Source: Ctena decussata (lineage: Eukaryota; Mollusca; Bivalvia; Lucinida; Lucinidae). From it: DNA of 64,000 bases. A model generated the notes under the pieces. It ran no database searches, was not told the DNA's origin, and worked only from the letters and a program-made list of their open reading frames with translations. How positions within the stretch are numbered: position 1 is the stretch's first letter; every line of letters starts with the position of its first letter. A program made the translations under genes and the position numbers. The stretch spans positions 32,741,448 to 32,805,447 of the forward strand of contig OZ022510.1 in assembly GCA_963989385.1 (NCBI GenBank), given 5' to 3'. Shown in pieces: positions 11,802 through 23,460 of this stretch.

Positions 11802-14800
11802 TTACCTAATCCCAAAGTCAATCAATTCTCTGTGTCGTACCTGTCGTGCCTCAAATGGAATGGGGAAGTATGGGTAAGTCTGATCGAACACTAGGTGGAA
11901 ATCGCCACCTTTAAGTGTATCAGACGTAAAATTAACGTTGTCTTTGACATTACACCTACTTCGCACGACAGATCCCACAGGATCCGTTGCCTCTGCCTCT
12001 AATCTACTATCGCCACCGTGTTCTTCCATATTCGATTTCCGAGTCGACGTTACGTCGTCGGGCTTTACGTTTTCACGTATGAAGTCATATTGGGATACGT
12101 CCTCTGACGTACAAATGTTAACTCTTTGGACATTCGGATCACTGTGATCCTCTGATCCAACATTGTCACGTGCATTAACAACTGCAGACGACACGTTCTT
12201 TTGACGTTGAACGTACTGCTTAATCATGTTAGCAGGATAAGTATTCACGACGCCCTTGACGTTAATCTTGTAGTTCATTGCATTGACTACTTCGACAACT
12301 TCATATGGCCCGTTCCATTGAAGTAACAATTTATTGCACTCATTCGGGAGTAGCAAAAGTACTTTGTCTCCGACGTCAAATTTACGCGACCTCGCGCGTT
12401 TATCATAATAAGCATTCTGCTTTACGTCCATTTTTCGGACAATATCCTGTGCTAACTTACACGTTCTCTCTAAACGTTCTTTTAGATCAATAACGTACTG
12501 ATACGTCAATAACGCACGTTGGTCAGTTTCCTCTACAGACCACAATTCCTTTAATATTTGCATAGGACCCCTAACATTACGCCCATACAACAGTTCAAAC
12601 GGGGAAAAACCTAATGACTCTTGTGGAACTTCCCTTACTGCGAATAATAGTGCTGGGAGATACCTGTCCCAGTCATTCGGACGTTCTACGCACATTTCGC
12701 GTAATATCTGTTTCAATGTATCATGGAATTTCTCCACGGGTCCTTTACCAGTAGATTGATAAGGAATAGTTGTCAGATCTTGAAGCGACAACAACCTACT
12801 AACCTCTCTCATGACGTCAATCGTGATCTTACTATCATGCTCGATTAGCATTTCACTCGGTATTCCTAATCTACTGAACATTTCAACTAACGCTTCGGCT
12901 ACGCGTCCCGTTTCAATGCCGGGTAACGCTACCGCCTCGGGATATCTCGTCGCATAATCTATCATTGTTAAAATATAGCGGGATTTCCTGTCAGAACGAG
13001 GTTCTATCGGTCCAACTATATCAACAGCGACTCGTTTAAATGGTGTGTCAATCTGTGGCAACTTTCCTAAAGGAACCTTAGTGACACGACCTTTTTGAAT
13101 AGTCCTTTGACATATGTCACAAGATTTACAAAACCTTGCCACATCACCACAAACTCCAGGCCAAAAGAACTCAGTTACCACTCTATCCATAGTTTTCTTT
13201 ATGCCCAAATGACCTGACATCAAGGTTTCGTGCGCCAATCTTAACACCTTTTCACGAAAACCTTCAGGGATAATAAGTTGCAAAGTGACCTTGTTTCCCT
13301 TAGTAAACTGCCTATACAATAAATCTTTCTTTCGAATAAACTTAGTTTCACCCCGGTTCAATCCACGACTAATAGTCACATTCCCAGATTCCACTCTTTG
13401 CCTTATGCCATTCAATTTAGGGTCAACAGCTTGGGCCTGCTTCAATGCCTCCTTATCACTAGCAATAATTTGATCAGGAACTTTAAGTTTCTTATAGACC
13501 TCTTCACCTTGCTTAGCTTGTGACCTAGTCACTGCCGCCATTGCAAAATGGGACATATCGGGAAGTTTTGACCCGTCAATATTTCCAATAACCAGGTCAT
13601 ACAATGTATCTTCCATGCACAATGCCTCAGTTTTTCCTGTGAAAAATGGACAATCTATGTCAACCATTGCTAAGGGATACCTTTGGGTAGATTCATCAAT
13701 CAAAGTTACATCAGATTCTCTACCAAGTAACTGATCATTAGAAACCAAGTTTCTACGAACGACACACCCAGTACAACCTGTGTCCCTTAAAACTACAACA
13801 GTCTTACCATTAACCGTACCCTGCGCTGTTGGTAATCGCGACCTTAAAAAGTAACAGACACCTTCCCTATCCACGTTATCATTGATTAGTGGACTTTCTT
13901 CCTTACTCTTATAGAGACCTTCAATTTCATGAGACCTATTCATTGTAGTTTTACAAAAGCTCATTTGATGTCCGCCACCCCGACCACGTCCGCGGGAATA
14001 ACCCCGACCACGGCCACGATCTGAATTACTACCCTTCGTCTGTACAGTATCGCTCTTACTCTGTGATCTTTGTGTCTCATCTTTCGGTGCATAACTACTC
14101 CCCTTACTTCCGCTATACCCGCTTGCACTTGCACCTACCTCTGCACTATATGCTTGCTTCCTATCGGGATTCTTAAAACATTTATATGTTAAATGTCCCT
14201 TACCACAAATACTACATTTTATCTCTGGCTTCGCACTCGGTTTATTATCAGATCTACTCTGAGTTACGCCCTTACTATCACGCTGCCCCTTATTAACACA
14301 AGCGTAGACACCGCCACGTGCTTCTGCAAATAAATCTGCTTCCCTAGCCATCTCACCTAGATTCGTGAATGTTTTCGGTTTCAAATGAACGTATAGTTCT
14401 TTACTACAGGATTCTAAAAACTGATCTCTAGCGAAAAAATCGCAAACAGCTTCGTAAGACTGGTCTACTTTCGCCATTTTCAACCATTTATTAAGATACG
14501 ACCTAAGTCTACTACTAAACTGAATAAACGTTTCGGACTTTTCAGGCCTATCATAGCGAAATTTCTTCCTAAATCCGCGTTCAGTCATATCAAAATTCTT
14601 TAACAACGCATCTTTCAACTTGTCATAATCCGCTGCATCATCTACAGACAATCTATCATAGACATCAAGCGCGCGACCTTTAAGTAATGCGCTTAAATAT
14701 GCAGCCCAAACGTTTTTATCCCATTTATTCGCCGTCGCGTATTTCTCAAACCTTGATAAGTAACTATCCATTTTGTCCTTACTTTCATCAAAATACGGTA

Positions 14801-15320
14801 ACTTGGGATCTCGCGCATGCGCTAACTTTTCAGCCTTCTGTTTTTCTAATTCAACTCTAAACGTTACCTTCTGCAAATCTATCTGATTCTTCAACTCGCG
14901 TTGCTGCAATTCAAAACTATACTTCAACTTTTCTAACTCAACTTCGCTCGACAACTTCGCTTCCTTATCGGTTTCGACTTGAGACAACCTAGCTTCCCTA
15001 TCTTTCTCGGCTTGCCGCTCTATACTTTCAATTCGCGCCATCTCGATTTCCCTATCCGCCGCAATCTTAGCTAGTTCTACTTCCCTATCCTTTTCGGCTT
15101 GCACAATCTTTTCTTTCTCCGCCGCGATCTTCGCTAACTCAATTTCCCTGTCTTTATCGGCCTGCGCAATCTTTTCTTTATCAAGTGCCCTTACCGCGTG
15201 CCTTTCTGCCTTCTCAGTCTCTTGCTGTTGCCTTACAAATTCCTGCAAAGCCTGCCCCTCATAACCTAACTCCTTTCCCGTCTTAACTAACTGATCCATG
15301 ACGCTTAACGTAATTCTCAC
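11802..15320 (-). CDS. Gag-protease-integrase polyprotein of LTR retrotransposon, no reverse transcriptase
   Basis: One uninterrupted 1,172-residue frame. Residues about 45-170 are a charged coiled-coil built of repeated EKE/DREIELAKI units. About 175-345 form a Gag/SCAN-like region. A zinc knuckle CSICGKGHLTYKC sits at about 368-380, followed by an RGRG-rich stretch. An aspartic protease DTGCTGCVV has its Asp near 513. After VTRSQAK (about 595) comes integrase: the H2C2 zinc motif (HETLMSGH...CKSCDIC, about 693-737), then catalytic Asp767 (VDIVGP), Asp829 (EHDSK) and Glu863 (VEKFH), and a GPY-type segment (WNGPYEV). The Asp829-Glu863 gap is 33 residues where about 35 is usual, and the residues after Asp829 are unusual. 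Reverse transcriptase and RNase H are absent both between protease and integrase and after integrase. The start is the first Met of the frame. A start two codons after the shown one is not excluded. Confidence 0.9.
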   Translation of the reverse strand: MRITLSVMDQLVKTGKELGYEGQALQEFVRQQQETEKAERHAVRALDKEKIAQADKDREIELAKIAAEKEKIVQAEKDREVELAKIAADREIEMARIESIERQAEKDREARLSQVETDKEAKLSSEVELEKLKYSFELQQRELKNQIDLQKVTFRVELEKQKAEKLAHARDPKLPYFDESKDKMDSYLSRFEKYATANKWDKNVWAAYLSALLKGRALDVYDRLSVDDAADYDKLKDALLKNFDMTERGFRKKFRYDRPEKSETFIQFSSRLRSYLNKWLKMAKVDQSYEAVCDFFARDQFLESCSKELYVHLKPKTFTNLGEMAREADLFAEARGGVYACVNKGQRDSKGVTQSRSDNKPSAKPEIKCSICGKGHLTYKCFKNPDRKQAYSAEVGASASGYSGSKGSSYAPKDETQRSQSKSDTVQTKGSNSDRGRGRGYSRGRGRGGGHQMSFCKTTMNRSHEIEGLYKSKEESPLINDNVDREGVCYFLRSRLPTAQGTVNGKTVVVLRDTGCTGCVVRRNLVSNDQLLGRESDVTLIDESTQRYPLAMVDIDCPFFTGKTEALCMEDTLYDLVIGNIDGSKLPDMSHFAMAAVTRSQAKQGEEVYKKLKVPDQIIASDKEALKQAQAVDPKLNGIRQRVESGNVTISRGLNRGETKFIRKKDLLYRQFTKGNKVTLQLIIPEGFREKVLRLAHETLMSGHLGIKKTMDRVVTEFFWPGVCGDVARFCKSCDICQRTIQKGRVTKVPLGKLPQIDTPFKRVAVDIVGPIEPRSDRKSRYILTMIDYATRYPEAVALPGIETGRVAEALVEMFSRLGIPSEMLIEHDSKITIDVMREVSRLLSLQDLTTIPYQSTGKGPVEKFHDTLKQILREMCVERPNDWDRYLPALLFAVREVPQESLGFSPFELLYGRNVRGPMQILKELWSVEETDQRALLTYQYVIDLKERLERTCKLAQDIVRKMDVKQNAYYDKRARSRKFDVGDKVLLLLPNECNKLLLQWNGPYEVVEVVNAMNYKINVKGVVNTYPANMIKQYVQRQKNVSSAVVNARDNVGSEDHSDPNVQRVNICTSEDVSQYDFIRENVKPDDVTSTRKSNMEEHGGDSRLEAEATDPVGSVVRSRCNVKDNVNFTSDTLKGGDFHLVFDQTYPYFPIPFEARQVRHRELIDFGIR

Positions 15321-16224
15321 GTTAACTTAACTGAAACCGACGTTCACTTATAGTCACACACGTTAACTAAAACGTTAACAATAATAATAACAAACTAATC
15401 CAACTAAAACGTTGATTAATTAGTATACTCGCGATCTGGACGTAGCCATTAAAGTTACGTTCATAACAGACCGGAAATGACGTCATAAACTGACGTTGAC
15501 TTTGCCGAGAATTACTTTTCACTTTCAAATGACACAATTAGATGACGTAAATAACCCACATTACAATTACGCCCAACTTGATCTAGCGTATCGGATATAC
15601 AACGTAACGTATGTAACGCAACGTATTAACACTGACACGACAACTGTACGTCCTACATTACAAACTTTATCGGATACCAACGGTAAATCAAACTTAAGAT
15701 TCCGCTATTAGGTTTAATTCATTGTAACGATATTATATAACGTTACGAGTGACCTACGTTACTAAATCAGGACATAAAATGGACCTCAGTAACGGTTACG
15801 ACACAACGTACAAAACGTTTAAGTTAATAAACTTACAGATTGTCATGCAACAGCAGTGCCAAGGTACTCAACCGGACCTTAAAACTAAATATGTATCATC
15901 CGTGCCAAGACAATTCAGGTCTATATACCTCAGTTTCCCCACTCAGATATGCAACCTGTTACATTCTATCACAAATTAATGCATGGGCTATCGCACTTCA
16001 TCACGCAGGGAATAAAGATAGTTGACCTTAATTGAGTGTAGGTTACATTTACAAAGAATTTAGTGGCAAAATTGCTCCCCTAAAATTCACAGCCTTACGT
16101 CACCTTAGAAAAGAACAATCAGAAAGTCAATAATAATAAAAAAAATGACTGACAAAATTGTGCCTAGATTCTGTATATATTGTCAATGTGTTACACTGGC
16201 AGATATTAACCGGAAATCAAATCC
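15321..16224 (-). other. 5' leader of the LTR retrotransposon
   Basis: About 0.9 kb between the primer-binding site and the polyprotein start, without a long frame. One TGACGTCA octamer is at 15478-15485. It is the expected place for a packaging signal, but none can be recognised by eye. Confidence 0.5.
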
Positions 16225-16242
16225 CGTTACTTCATGACACCA
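16225..16242 (-). other. Primer-binding site
   Basis: Directly abutting the 5' LTR, the minus strand reads TGGTGTCATGAAGTAACG. A TGG start is the hallmark of a tRNA-CCA complement. TGGTGTCA fits the usual 3' end of eukaryotic tRNA-Leu (TGACACCA), so a leucine tRNA primer is inferred. Confidence 0.75.
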
Positions 16243-18388
16243 TGTTACGCCGAAGGTTTTACACTCGGTCGACACGGGTGTAGAGCCTTATGCGTCGCCA
16301 GGACGGCGGAGGGTGACTTCCGGTTAAAGGGTTATCTACTAGTGTAATACACTGACAAGGAAACTCTAACAACGTTAGAATTTTTTAAGTTTATATATAA
16401 TGTAAATTCTATATACAACAATACAATTTACAACTGTCACAATTACAATAATATACAACACATATCAGTTCATGTCGCTGGCCCAAGTAAGGTGTTTGTT
16501 TCAAATCTGTAATCGATTTGCGTACAATACGCAAATAGATTACCGTCTGACGTCAACACCGTACTCGGCTCAGCGCCATGAACTAAAGGAAAACACAAAG
16601 GACAAAAAACGTTAGTTTGAGCTCATACAAAAAAACAAGGCCTTATGTTGGTAGACTTCAATTCGTCGTTCCCTGGATCATGTCATGGGCCAGTCCATAT
16701 ATCATGAGGAACACCAACTTATAATTATACGTGCACGATTATATACTGGTCGCTCCCTGGATCGTACCAGGGACCAGTCTATATATATATTAATACACCT
16801 TAGTGGACGAACACTGTCCCACACTTGATGTGACTTTTAGATCTTATCACAGAATCTGGCAAAACTGTGCTAACCACTTCCGCCTACATTTTGTGCTTCC
16901 CGCCTCTGCTTGGGAACCCTGCACAAACGGCGTTGTAACTGCCTCTACCCGGGTTGGTATTAACCTGGAGACGTTTATCGAATCTCCAGGTGAGACGTGA
17001 CTCTAAGCCCTAACAGCTGACTGCCGGACTTGATGTGCCTAAAAATAACGAACTTACACTTAATACATTGTAACTACATAATAACAATACGTAAGACTTG
17101 GGCCTGTCTTGGAAATACCATACAACGCCCTCGGCGAATGCCGAGCATAACGTGCACACGCCAGCCGTGTCACTAGACACGACTCGCGCTCACGATGTAA
17201 AGCCAAAATTGTGCTTACCACTTCCGCCGATGAAGAAACGTAGATCCTACCACGCATGTGCGTCGAAGGATCTGACGTCAAACATTGTCAAGAAGTATAC
17301 TGACGTCAACAGGCATTACCATGACATACCCCACATAAAACATGAATGAATCTAAACAATGACCTATTTACATTAAATTGATTGACCAAAATCTAACTCG
17401 CATATGTATTAATTCATTTCTTTTAACTAAGCGTAATACCATTTGCCATAGAATATAATAGCTGAATAAACATTTCTAACACATTTGGGATCATAACGTT
17501 TGATCTGACATCATGACGCCAATGATGTTATACCATATGACGTCATCTAGTGAAGGCAAATCAAGCGCATGACGACCAAATGTTACTATTATAACTTATG
17601 GAAAAAACCCTTAATGCGGTGCATGCTATGGCGTCAATTGACGTCACGAGTATATAAATTAGTCCCATTACAAATCAATCTACTTCTATAGGCCACGTAT
17701 ACGTGAAACTAATATAAAAAGTGCTGACGTCGCAATAACATGAATGCAACTGACGTCACATGAATAACATGAATGGAACTGACGTCACTGGACGTCAAAT
17801 AGACGCACACCATTGCAACCAACATCAGTGATATAAACTATTTCCGAAATTTACAAAACTTCCTAATATACAAATATTATGCGCAGCATGCTTACTAACA
17901 AAATCGGTCGACACATGCGCAGCCTGATCACTGCCAACAAAATCAAATCAGTCGACACATATAATCATACCATATCAATCAGAAGTCACATTTTTCATTC
18001 TTAGCCAAACTATTCTAAATAAATATAATAAAATCTTACCCTTCTAGGTCTTAACACAGAATCTGGGCACACAACAATATAACATCCATCAAGAATTAAA
18101 CAGCCACGTCTAACTTTTCATTAAAAGATAGGCGTATAAATACTATGCGTCTCACATTAAAATCATGCAAAGCGCTTTCCACAATCAAAAGACTCGTGCA
18201 GGTATTCACCTTAAAATCATGCAATATGCTGTCCACGAGAGGTATTCACAAACAACCCATGCATAACGTAGTCACAATTTCCGTAAACGTTTTATTACCA
18301 CAGTTGCCCTAAAAACTGTAGCTCTACTGATTGAAAGGATTAAAATAATCTCGACGACATAGTGGACGATTAGATCCATTTCGTAACA
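16243..18388 (-). repeat. 5' LTR (element sense) of the LTR retrotransposon
   Basis: 2,146 bp, equivalent base for base to 9471-11616 with a constant offset of 6,772 and no net indel. The seven TGACGTCA octamers recur (for example at 17273-17280). It should hold the element's promoter. Confidence 0.93.
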
Positions 18389-18393
18389 CTCAC

Positions 18394-19829
18394 CAACTCT
18401 TATATGTATGATTTTCATATTTATCTTACCTTGACGGCTTGTGCTTTTCTAACTCAAAAGTGGCCTGACGGTGTAGATGACCATCGAAATTATTGTAATA
18501 TATTCTCCTATTCCCGTGGAGCCGAACATGATTGCAAAATGGGAATTTTTCTTTTCAAGTGCATATCACATAATAGTTAAACAATTAGATTCTTCATGCT
18601 TGTATTAACTTTGTATATTGTATATAATTTCAAATCACTTGCTATTTTGGTTGCTATATTGGGATACAGGTTTGACAGAAGACGTTTGACTTTCTTCTGA
18701 ATCCCATGTTAGAAATGTAAGTAAATGTATTAATGTTTGAGCAAATGAAATAAAGTTTAAATCAAAGCACTTATTAACGCGGAGGAATTCAATTACATGT
18801 ACTTAAGAATAATTATTTGTTTGAGAAAAGCTGAAGTTTCTGTTGAAAGAATTTTAGTTTGTGATGTCATTGAAAAATGGCGGAGCATAGAATACACTGT
18901 TTGCTATGCTCCCAAATCAATGACGTAACATATATTACCATAGCAACCAATACTTCATATTGATGTCTAAGTTACGTCATCCAGACTTTATTCTGTCAAG
19001 GCACTAAACACAACAGTTGGTAATTCCATCGATGGTATGGTAACATATCTATGGCGTCATCTCACTTAAAATTCGAGAGGAGCCTCTCTAATTATAAATA
19101 AGTGAGATGCTACCTGAAATTCATACAATAGAAAAGTGTGATTTTCTCAAACCTAAAATTCATTCTCAAATAATTGTATTCTCTGTTGTATGTGACTGGA
19201 ATTGTCAGAGGGTGTGCCTATATACCCGCAATACCTGATATATACGGCCTATTTGAAGAAATACACAAATCTGTTTCACCATACATACCATGTAGGAGCA
19301 TTCTCTCTTGAACAGTTGCTAGGAAATCTGTTACAAAATGGCTCATAATAAACGACATTGAAAGAAAAAAATCAAACTTGAAAAGCTCCCACCTTTTCAA
19401 AGTGGGGGATGATTTTATTGCATATACAGAAGATATAAATGGTGTTTCGTTACTCCTGAAGGACCGGGAAAATTGACAGGTAGTAGGTGTTTAGCCGACA
19501 TACAAACTGCCATAATTATATCATGCTGAACCTGTATGTCACGAAGTCTCCTAAAATGAAGTAATGTTTTTCAGTAATTGACTTAGTGGTTTTATTTCTT
19601 GCAGATTTTGCCATCTGTATTCACATGTCAAGCTTGTTGCTCCCGTTTGGAACGAAGAATGGTAACGTGGGTTTAACACAATATATTGCATTAACCTACT
19701 AAATCAATTAAACATTCGGTGAACAGTTTTATCTTTCTACCTGCTCTACCAGAAATGCGTATAAAATTGTTGGTTGCCTAACGAACTTCAAGATCCTCTT
19801 TCTTCTGGCATATCTGTACCAAATCTTAT

Positions 19830-19831
<2 letters not shown>
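18394..19831. other. Unassigned stretch with a short foldback and a retroelement-like tail
   Basis: At 18661-18705 GGGATACAGG...GACTTTCTTCTGAATCCC matches 48161-48204 at roughly 80 percent. Both are followed within 70 bp by AATAAA-like words. A short foldback (GATGTCATTGA...TCAATGACGT with inner GGAGCATAG/CTATGCTCC) lies at about 18860-18929. A 60-codon frame at 19218-19400 is unrecognised. Confidence 0.4.

Positions 19832-19875
<44 letters not shown>
19832..19875. repeat. (GT)n microsatellite
   Basis: About 22 uninterrupted GT units. Confidence 0.98.
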
Positions 19876-19877
<2 letters not shown>

Positions 19878-20034
19878 AAATGAGTAGTCATATCAGTTGT
19901 ACCACAGATAGGGATAGAACATTGTTCAACTCTTCAGCACTAATAATATGGTACCGCTGCTAGGGTGCGTGACCGGTGTCGCATATTTTATTACTAGTCA
20001 TAAAGAGACTCAATCAATATTCCGTGAGGATTTT

Positions 20035-20175
20035 AGCAATAGATGTCATGGTCATTCTTTGACTTTTAACCAATGTCTCTCATATTTTGACAGTTTCAGG
20101 TTTGTTTAAATGATGACACTAGTTTCACCTTTCTACTCATGTGAGTGATTCAGGGCCTGATGGCCCTGTTGTTTG
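20035..20175 (+). repeat. Partial copy of the GTGAGC tandem-repeat family
   Basis: It contains GTCATTCTTTGACTTTTAAC, CTCATATTTTGACAGTTTC and the terminal GTGAGTGATTCAGGGCCTGA found at the right end of the array at 49924-51675. Internally deleted. Confidence 0.65.
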
Positions 20176-21318
20176 TAATATTGGAAATGCTCGAAATGTT
20201 ATGGTGACGGGTACCCGCGGGTAATAGGGACTCGGGCTCTAGGGTACAAAATATATACCCGTCACAGCCCTACTACCTGCCTGACTAAAATTATTCGTGG
20301 TCAGGTGCCAACCATATGTAATAGACCAGAAGGTTCCGCCACTAAGTCTGAGACACGGCTCATCGTCATGCATTTAAAACAGACAAAAACGTTGCCGATC
20401 GGAAACTGGTAAACTATTATGCATGCAGGTAGACGCGATACATGCAACGTTCTTATAAATACCGCATTTAATATGTTTGAATTGCTCCGACAAACCTGTC
20501 TTACTCGCACTTTTGTTGGCGATAAAAGTTAGGAAGAAAGCTTTATACTGCTAACAACGATTTGCACTAATAAATGACGGCCAGGGATATAACCAACAGC
20601 GTGACCTTAGCCAAAGGATTTTGATCATACTCCAAGAAAGAAAACCATGAATCGTCCAAAAACTTAAGAAAATTTGGCCTCATATGTTACCCTATGGGCC
20701 GCCTTACAAGCTACACACAGCATGTGGAAATGTCCACATAATTTACAAATGAGCTGAGTTTTTTTAGGAAAAGGCAAGACTGTCCAATATCAGCAATGAA
20801 GCATAATGGGCTGAGTCTCGGCTGTTATTAATTCCTAGAAGAACCTTTTCGCCAGACAGATTAATTCGTCTATAAATATACAGATTAGATCGAAAACTAA
20901 TCTTTTCCTGTAGACACAGTGGTCAATCAAGTGTCCTTTTTTAATGAAAAAGACACAGGGGCTTATTTCATTATTTGTATATTTCCCACAAGACTGCCAA
21001 TCTAGTTTCAAAATTCCCTACAAGAACCGTGACATAAGCAAATGAGTCTTACATCATTCGAGGACAGCGAAGAATCATTAGTGCAAGGATTTTCTCGTAA
21101 TAAGATCATTAATTTTGTTATTCTCCCAACATATCTAATTCATTGGACGAGCAAATAGTGAAGATTTGGATAGTCAGGGCAGAGTCTTTCCCTATTTGCA
21201 CAGTGCATGCTTAAATGCATTGTGTTTTCCGTTTTTGTAATCAAGAAAGGTCTAAAATGTCAGACCTAAGTAGACATTCTAATCGCATTGCACAATAACG
21301 GCCGCGCGCGATAACAGT
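20176..21318. other. Unassigned non-coding stretch
   Basis: A short inverted-repeat piece at about 20200-20262 (TGACGGGTACCCG...TACCCGTCA) may be a remnant of a small DNA transposon. The 69-codon minus frame at 20301-20510 matches nothing I know. Confidence 0.35.
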
Positions 21319-21324
21319 TATATG

Positions 21325-21561
21325 AACCTCGACACGAGAAAAACGAAAAACGTGGTTGTGCGCACACCGCAGACTTAGATCAGCCTGGGCATCCGCCCAG
21401 TCTGATCGCGGAGTCTTCGCTGTCCGCAGGAAGGTAGTTTAGACCCTTAGCTACCCTTTAACCGCTTAGGAAGGACTCTGCCCAGACTAGGCAGATGCCC
21501 AGGCTGATCTGAGTCAGCGCTTGTCGCACAACCACTTTGTTGGTTTTCTCGCGTCGCGGCT
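21325..21561. mobile_element. Palindromic MITE, copy 3
   Basis: Full-length family member with centre GGTAGTTTAGACCCTTAG in the reverse orientation to copies 1 and 2. The flanks are TATATG and CATATA, which are complements of each other rather than a direct repeat, so the target duplication is not confirmed here. Confidence 0.8.
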
Positions 21562-21954
21562 CATATAAAGATAGTAATTCAGCATCATCCTGCAGGTAGG
21601 GACACCCTAATCAATCATGCTTGTTGACTGATTCATTCAATTCAAAACGAGGGGAGGAGGATTGGGAAGACTGAATAGTCTATGAGGCCCATTCCTAAGA
21701 TATTGAAAACCGCACGTTTCCGTAGAAGTTTGACACACAAGAAACTCGTGCCTTACATGGATGACAGTTGAATGTCTCTTTCATACTCTAGCAAGCTTTA
21801 TTAAAAATAAAGATATTTAGTTTAGAAGCAGGTAAAAGCCACATGCACTATAATATACATGTATAACTATGAAGAGCAAACAAAAAATGTGAAATTAGAG
21901 CGTAATATTTAGAAATAGATACGAGGCAGATATTCAGTGAACTGCATACTTTAT

Positions 21955-22565
21955 ATGGGAGATCTGCAGGATCAGACAAAACTGTCTACAGGTACGTACG
22001 TTACTTTGAAGATGGTACGGCAGTACTTAACGACAGAGCTCGTCCTGACAGGCCCAAAACAACAGCGACATCAAAGAACACCGCTGCTGTAAAACGTCTA
22101 ATTTGATGAAGACTCCAGGTACACGCTATCTGTCACTGGACAGTTATAGAGTTAAAGATATAAAGTACAGAAAGCTGTTTTAACGAAACTAACTAAACAT
22201 TTGAATCCAAGGACTGGTCTTGACGACCTCGTATTGATCTATGATTACGCTGTAGCTCACAAACGTGATAGCGTTTTAAAAATTCTGAGAGACAAAAACA
22301 AAATGGTACAAATCATCATCCCGCTTATTCATCAGATCTATTTCAGTCCTTTTGACTTTTAATTGTTCCAAAGCCAAAAAGATGCTTGCTGGGTGCAAAT
22401 ATTTATCGAATAAAGCCTTTGGGTGTGGTGTTTGTAGTTGAGCATACAAAAGGCGACTACCCTGCCGCGAGCGTTCACCCATTGGATGTCTCTGCTGCGG
22501 ACGTGCTTAGAAGTCAATGGCGAATACTTCGAAGGGATATACTAAGTTTTAAGTCTTGTGTACCA
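21955..22565 (+). pseudogene. Mariner/Tc1-superfamily transposase relic
   Basis: Three separated blocks of a mariner-like transposase can be read. The N-terminal helix-turn-helix segment at about 21970-22108 reads KTVYRYVRYFEDGTAVLND then RPDRPKTTAT, and is followed directly by two stop codons. At about 22230 comes LIYDYAVAHKRDSVLKIL, corresponding to the HDNARPH block, but its second catalytic Asp motif is damaged. A C-terminal block with NGEYFEGIY lies near 22520. About half of the usual 340 residues between the first and second blocks are missing, and frames shift several times. No inverted termini were identified. Non-functional. The family call rests on these motifs. Confidence 0.7.
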
Positions 22566-23361
22566 AGTTCCAGCACTTTTAACATATTTTTAGAATTGCC
22601 CTAGCACCATTTAAAGATAAACAAATCTAGTTAATAGTCTCACTAAACATCAGTACCGCCTTCCCGAAAATTCTGCAAGCACGACTAAACCTATCCAGTT
22701 TTATGCACTATCAGTAGAATGCCCAGGTGCTGAAAGTTTAACATAGCTTTGTCATAACCCTTTAATCGGTACATGATTGCGGATACAAATTGGAAAGTAA
22801 TAGGATAGGCAAAGGTCATACAATCAGATCCCATATCAGTTTCCAAAAGTGGCAACCGTCTCTGATAACATTTCTACGAAACACCTGATGTGTTCTACTT
22901 ACTCATTGCGTAAATGGATACTAAAACGGAAAATAACACATGTAAATGTCAGTGATAATGAGTTAAGAGAAACGAATTTCAAATTTATTTTTCAGTACTC
23001 TAGGCAATATTGTCTTGTGTTCGTACCAGAAGTGACTATGTTGTTGCTTGTCTGAAGCTTTATAATTAGATTCATTTTAAATATCTAATCGATTTATACA
23101 GCATAATACTACAAAATATGGCCAAAATTACTATTCGTCAATTAACTTATTAAAATTTTATTTTTGCTCCAAGACACTTCCAAAGCTGTCGGTTTTTTTA
23201 TTTCGTCTTCTGCACATTGATTGTTCCACTACCCATTGATGACGAATGGATTTCTCTGCCTTATGAAATAGACGAGTTGATTCACGTAATTAGGGGTGTC
23301 TGGTAAAATTTTCACTTTTGATTATTTTACAGAAATTCATGAATTTTAAGCAAATAGTGGA
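22566..23361. other. Unassigned non-coding stretch
   Basis: Nothing recognised. A 68-codon plus frame at 22849-23055 has no family resemblance. Confidence 0.4.
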
Positions 23362-23460
23362 GACACTGATCAGACGCCGCGTTGTGCGGCGTCTGATCTG
23401 GGTTTGCACTGTTTGCCCGTGTCCCATTTATGTGACGCCAGGTATGAATGGATTAAGAGC
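23362..23460 (+). repeat. Dispersed repeat with AGACGCCGC hairpin, second member
   Basis: CAGACGCCGC-gttgt-GCGGCGTCTG (23371-23395) is followed by ATCTGGGTTTGCACTG and TGTCCCATTTATGTGACGCC. Same family and orientation as 6240-6420. Confidence 0.6.

Larger units (their letters stand above)
9466..18393 (-). mobile_element. Ty3/gypsy-type LTR retrotransposon lacking reverse transcriptase
   Basis: This is a structurally complete insertion read on the minus strand. The 5-bp target duplication CTCAC is at 9466-9470 and 18389-18393. The two LTRs (9471-11616 and 16243-18388) keep a constant 6,772-bp offset and show no difference in the stretches I compared. They start TGTTACG and end CGTAACA. Primer-binding site, polypurine tract and one long open frame (Gag, zinc knuckle, protease, integrase) are in the right order. 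The internal region is only 4,626 bp and contains no reverse transcriptase or RNase H on any frame. Similarity of the protease-VTRSQAK-integrase layout to Gmr1-type elements, where integrase precedes reverse transcriptase, is from family knowledge. Matching LTRs imply a recent insertion, so replication must have used enzyme from another element. Confidence 0.92.
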
